A DNA stretch of 64,000 nucleotides. Origin: Ectothiorhodospira marina (GTDB taxonomy: Bacteria; Pseudomonadota; Gammaproteobacteria; Ectothiorhodospirales; Ectothiorhodospiraceae). The notes under the pieces were generated by a model. That model saw only the letters and a list, made by a program, of their open reading frames with translations. It did not search any database and had not been told where the DNA came from. Positions 61,264-64,000 of this stretch are shown piece after piece (within the stretch, counting starts at the first letter, position 1; each line of letters begins with the position of its first letter). The stretch is from NCBI RefSeq assembly GCF_900109495.1, contig NZ_FOAA01000002.1:156956-220955 (forward strand), written 5' to 3'. The translations under genes were made by a program, and so were the position numbers.

Positions 61264-61809
61264 ATGTCCAGCATTGACCTGTATGGTCTGCGTAGCCATT
61301 TCAACCGGGACCAGATCCTGTTGTGCTTTAATGGCCCCATCTCCCGCAGCCTGATCGAGGAGATCGGCAACGCGCTGAGGAACTACCTGGAAGCAGACCG
61401 TGCTGGCCCCGGGGCCGCCATGGATGTGTTTGCCATCTATATCGAACTCACCCAGAACATCCGCCATTATGTGAGCCGCATGGGGTACAGCGACCGGGAC
61501 GGGACGGCCACGGTTGTGGTGGCCCGTGATGATCGGGGGCATTACGTGATCATGGCCGGCAACCTGGTGGAGCCGGAGGATGGCCAGACCCTGCTGGAGC
61601 GGGTGGAGTCGCTGGCGGCCATGGACAAGGCTGAGCTCAAGGCCGCCTACAAGGCCCAGTTGCGCAAACCGCGCGAAGAGGGGGCATTGTCGGGTGCCGG
61701 ACTGGGTTTGACTGACGTGGCTCGCAAATCGGTGGAGCCCTTGAGTGCTCGACTGTCTTCCATGGAAGGGGATCAACGGGTGTTCTTCAGTCTGCGGGCG
61801 GTGATATGA
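61264..61809 (+). CDS. siaB: SiaB-family protein kinase
   Basis: SiaB phosphorylates SiaC, opposing SiaA. The 181-residue GHKL-like protein has FNGPISRSLIEEIGNALRNYL at the start, an N-box region IELTQNIRHYVSRMG, VIMAGNLVEPEDG, and a short lid leading to SGAGLGLTDVARKS, the G-rich ATP site. It is part of the four-gene sia operon and overlaps siaC by 4 bases. Confidence 0.87.
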   Translation: MSSIDLYGLRSHFNRDQILLCFNGPISRSLIEEIGNALRNYLEADRAGPGAAMDVFAIYIELTQNIRHYVSRMGYSDRDGTATVVVARDDRGHYVIMAGNLVEPEDGQTLLERVESLAAMDKAELKAAYKAQLRKPREEGALSGAGLGLTDVARKSVEPLSARLSSMEGDQRVFFSLRAVI

Positions 61810-62240
61810 CCCTAGAGCAACCACAAGACCAGGCAGCCATGCACACAGCCATCAGCGATCTGGATGTACCGGGAACCCAGTCCACACCGTTCATCTCCAG
61901 CCATTGGGAGACGGGCGAGTTGCACATGAAGGGCAATTCCTACCCGGAGAATTCCTTCGAATTCTTCGGCCAGGTGTTCACCTGGATCGAGGCCTATCTG
62001 GCCGGGGATAACGGTCCCCTGACCCTGCGGCTGACGCTGATCTACATGAATACCAGTAGTGTGAAGGCCATGATGGATATCCTGGATCTGTTGGAGGAAG
62101 CCCATGAGCAGGGTCGGGCCGTGGAGGTCAACTGGCTGTATGACCCGCGCAACGAGCGTGTGATGGAAATGGCCGAGGAGTTTCGCGAGGATTACACCTT
62201 TCCATTCCATATCGTGCCTACCCCGGACGAGGATGACTAA
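61806..62240 (+). CDS. siaC: SiaC-family regulatory phosphoprotein (DUF1987)
   Basis: SiaC is the switch protein: unphosphorylated SiaC binds and activates the diguanylate cyclase SiaD in Pseudomonas aeruginosa. The 144-residue protein has the DUF1987 core GNSYPENSFEFFGQVFTWIEAYL and the LIYMNTSSVKAMMDIL motif. Its Thr (residue 83 by this start) corresponds to the phosphorylated Thr68 of P. aeruginosa. A start 11 residues later (MHTAIS) would fit the known length better. It overlaps both siaB and siaD. Confidence 0.88.
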   Translation: MTLEQPQDQAAMHTAISDLDVPGTQSTPFISSHWETGELHMKGNSYPENSFEFFGQVFTWIEAYLAGDNGPLTLRLTLIYMNTSSVKAMMDILDLLEEAHEQGRAVEVNWLYDPRNERVMEMAEEFREDYTFPFHIVPTPDEDD

Positions 62241-63033
62241 AACACGCGCATCGCAGGCGGGCCGGGAGATCCTGGAGCGGGTTCAAGCCTTGCTGGAGGA
62301 CCCCGATCATCAGGATAACCCCCTCTATGAGGCCCTGGAGGGGCTTCGGGAATACGCCCTGGCTCAGGATCAGCGCCTGGAGAGGCTGATGCGCATCAGC
62401 GATGGCTATCATCTGCTGGAACGCAATCACACCCAGAGCCTGGCTGTGCGATGTGACAGGCAGTTACGGCGCATGGAAAAGATGGCACGCATCTCGGACC
62501 AGTACCAGAAGACCCTCTGGGAGGTCACCGAGAGTCTGCGGGAGGCTGCCAATCAGGATCCGCTCACCGGGCTGGCCAATCGCCGGTTTCTCATGGAACG
62601 GCTCAAGGATGAGATTCAGCGAGCCGAGCGCAAGGACACGCGCCTCGCCCTGTGTCTGATGGATGTGGATCACTTCAAGCGCATCAATGACCGGTTCGGC
62701 CATGAGGTGGGTGACACGGCCCTGTGCGAGATTGCCGGCGCGGTGCGCCAGGGGTTGCGCCGCTATGATCTGTATGGTCGCTGGGGGGGGGAGGAGTTCC
62801 TGCTGGTCCTGCCGCAGACCGGCCTCAGCGAGGCGGGTGCGGTGATTGACCGGGTGCGCCAGGAGGTGGGTCAGGTCACCGTGGGGGAGGGTGAGCCGCT
62901 GACCCTTTCCGCCAGCTTTGGATATACCTGTTTGCACGTGGGTGAGGATCCCAACGATATCCTCAAGCGCGCCGACATTGCCCTGTTTCGCGCCAAGGAG
63001 GCCGGTCGTAACCGGGTTGAACAGGAGCCCTGA
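62233..63033 (+). CDS. siaD: Diguanylate cyclase SiaD
   Basis: SiaD makes c-di-GMP when activated by SiaC. The 266-residue soluble protein has an N-terminal helical stalk (about 1-105), a coiled coil that contacts SiaC in the known system, and a GGDEF domain with the active-site GGEEF at 185-189. The inhibitory I-site RxxD is intact (RRYD at 176-179), predicting product feedback. No EAL domain is present. It ends the siaABCD operon, overlapping siaC by 8 bases. Confidence 0.9.
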   Translation: MTKTRASQAGREILERVQALLEDPDHQDNPLYEALEGLREYALAQDQRLERLMRISDGYHLLERNHTQSLAVRCDRQLRRMEKMARISDQYQKTLWEVTESLREAANQDPLTGLANRRFLMERLKDEIQRAERKDTRLALCLMDVDHFKRINDRFGHEVGDTALCEIAGAVRQGLRRYDLYGRWGGEEFLLVLPQTGLSEAGAVIDRVRQEVGQVTVGEGEPLTLSASFGYTCLHVGEDPNDILKRADIALFRAKEAGRNRVEQEP

Positions 63034-63099
63034 CCTCCAACAGCCGATGCGCTGTGCGATACTTCGCCACTCTCCATTCTGATCCGGACGATTTCCATC

Positions 63100-64000
63100 A
63101 TGCTGCTTGCGCTTCTCATGCTGTTGTTGGGCGTGGCCTTGCTCACCCTGGGTGCTGACCGTCTAGTGGCCGGCAGCAGTGCCATTGCCTTACGGACGGG
63201 GATTTCACCCCTGTTGATTGGCCTGACGGTGGTGGCCTTCGCCACGAGCAGTCCGGAACTGGTGGTGAGCGTGATGGCGGCCCTGCAGGGACAGTCGGCC
63301 ATTGCTGTGGGCAATGTGGTGGGGTCCAATATCGCCAACCTCGGGCTGGTGCTGGCGGCGGCTGCGCTGCTCTACCCGGTTCGCTGTGAACAGGATACCT
63401 TGAGGAGGGAGTTGCCCCTGATGGTGGGCGCGGCGGGGCTCCTGTTCCTGCTGCTCTACAACGGCATGATCAGCCGCCTCGAAGGGGTTGTCCTGCTCGT
63501 ATTGCTGGCGGCCTTCGTGGCCTATCAGGTGCACCTGGCGCGGCGTCAGATGGCGGGCCATCAGGTGGCGGAGGAGGTGGGGGGGTATGCGGGCATCACC
63601 GTAAGTCGGGCCACGCTCTTCGTGGTCTTTGGCACGGGCTGTCTGTATGTGGGTTCCGAGGCCTTTCTGAGTGGCGCCATCACCATTGGCCGGGCCCTGG
63701 GGGTGAGTGAGGCAGTGATTGGTCTGACACTGGTTTCCGTGGGTACCAGCCTGCCGGAACTGGCGGCTACGGTGGCGGCGGCCTTCAAGCGGGAGACCGG
63801 CATGGTGCTGGGCAATATCATCGGCTCCAACGTCTTCAACGTGTTGGCGGTGCTGGGAATCACCGCCACCATCATCCCGTTGGGGGCAGGTGGCATCTCC
63901 TACACGGACCTGTCGGTGATGCTGCTGTTCTCGTTGGCGGTCTGGATGGCGTTTGCCTGGCGCCGTGATATGGGGCGGGTCGCCGGAGTGCTGCTCGTGG
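63100..64000 (+). CDS. Calcium/sodium antiporter of the CaCA family, 3' end off the window
   Basis: This partial gene encodes at least 300 residues of a K+-independent Na+/Ca2+ exchanger related to YrbG. The two inverted repeats are visible: the alpha-1 motif VVAFATSSPELVVSVMAAL with VGNVVGSNIANLGLVL, and the alpha-2 motif VSVGTSLPELAATVAAAF with LGNIIGSNVFNVLAVLG. Each supplies ion-coordinating acidic and polar residues. ATG 63100 begins directly with the first membrane helix. It follows siaD by 66 bases and probably has its own promoter. Confidence 0.92.
   Translation, partial: MLLALLMLLLGVALLTLGADRLVAGSSAIALRTGISPLLIGLTVVAFATSSPELVVSVMAALQGQSAIAVGNVVGSNIANLGLVLAAAALLYPVRCEQDTLRRELPLMVGAAGLLFLLLYNGMISRLEGVVLLVLLAAFVAYQVHLARRQMAGHQVAEEVGGYAGITVSRATLFVVFGTGCLYVGSEAFLSGAITIGRALGVSEAVIGLTLVSVGTSLPELAATVAAAFKRETGMVLGNIIGSNVFNVLAVLGITATIIPLGAGGISYTDLSVMLLFSLAVWMAFAWRRDMGRVAGVLLV

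Overview
The window is a gene-dense, GC-rich chromosomal segment of a gammaproteobacterium. It carries the conserved blocks yebC-ruvCAB-ybgC-tolQRAB-pal-cpoB, queE-queC, fabA, cca and rpmB-rpmG. Two features point to a purple sulfur bacterium of the Ectothiorhodospira type: a Tat-exported high-potential iron-sulfur protein whose C-terminal half closely resembles, from memory, the HiPIPs of Ectothiorhodospira species, and a Pha/Mrp-type Na+(K+)/H+ antiporter operon with a fused A/B subunit, as expected of a haloalkaliphile. No insertion sequence, prophage, integrase or CRISPR array was seen. The mobile-like DNA is limited to short palindromic intergenic repeats.

Layout. 1-5.2 kb: a truncated chorismatase-like gene, hsp20 plus a small unknown gene, rpmB-rpmG, folB-folK, a pteridine reductase and a MidA-type methyltransferase. 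5.2-12 kb: cca, an NDUFA9-like epimerase, a semialdehyde dehydrogenase, DedA, a one-POTRA Omp85 protein, nudB and a small alpha/beta hydrolase. 12-22 kb: yebC-ruvCAB, the Tol-Pal operon and queuosine genes. 22-30 kb: a YeeE/YedE sulfur transporter, tRNA-Lys followed by a perfect 34-bp palindrome, an encapsulated-ferritin-type protein without a loading peptide, uppP, a ZIP transporter, and a minus-strand set fabA, unknown, GCS2 ligase and AstE-like deacylase. 30-36 kb: the pha/mrp operon. 36-44 kb: unknown genes, a rhodanese, an SH3 protein, a YfaZ-like porin, mazG, nadC, then a compact DUF1538, PII-like and CBS operon. 44-52 kb: a chemoreceptor with a c-type heme motif, then iorA-iorB-paaK-ACT-DUF3422, then HiPIP. 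52-64 kb: a large MscS channel, a SprA-like protein, NTF2-like, lipocalin, HerA-like ATPase, a stand-alone RlmK domain, the siaABCD signalling operon and a partial CaCA antiporter.

How the genes work together. folB, folK, nudB and the pteridine reductase belong to folate/pterin metabolism. RuvABC resolves Holliday junctions. Tol-Pal-CpoB-YbgC maintains the envelope at division. IorAB and PaaK both yield aryl-CoA thioesters from aromatic amino-acid breakdown. SiaABCD couples a periplasmic sensor, through reversible phosphorylation of SiaC, to c-di-GMP synthesis. The least understood units are the DUF1538/PII/CBS operon, the GCS2/AstE pair and the stand-alone EncFtn-like protein.
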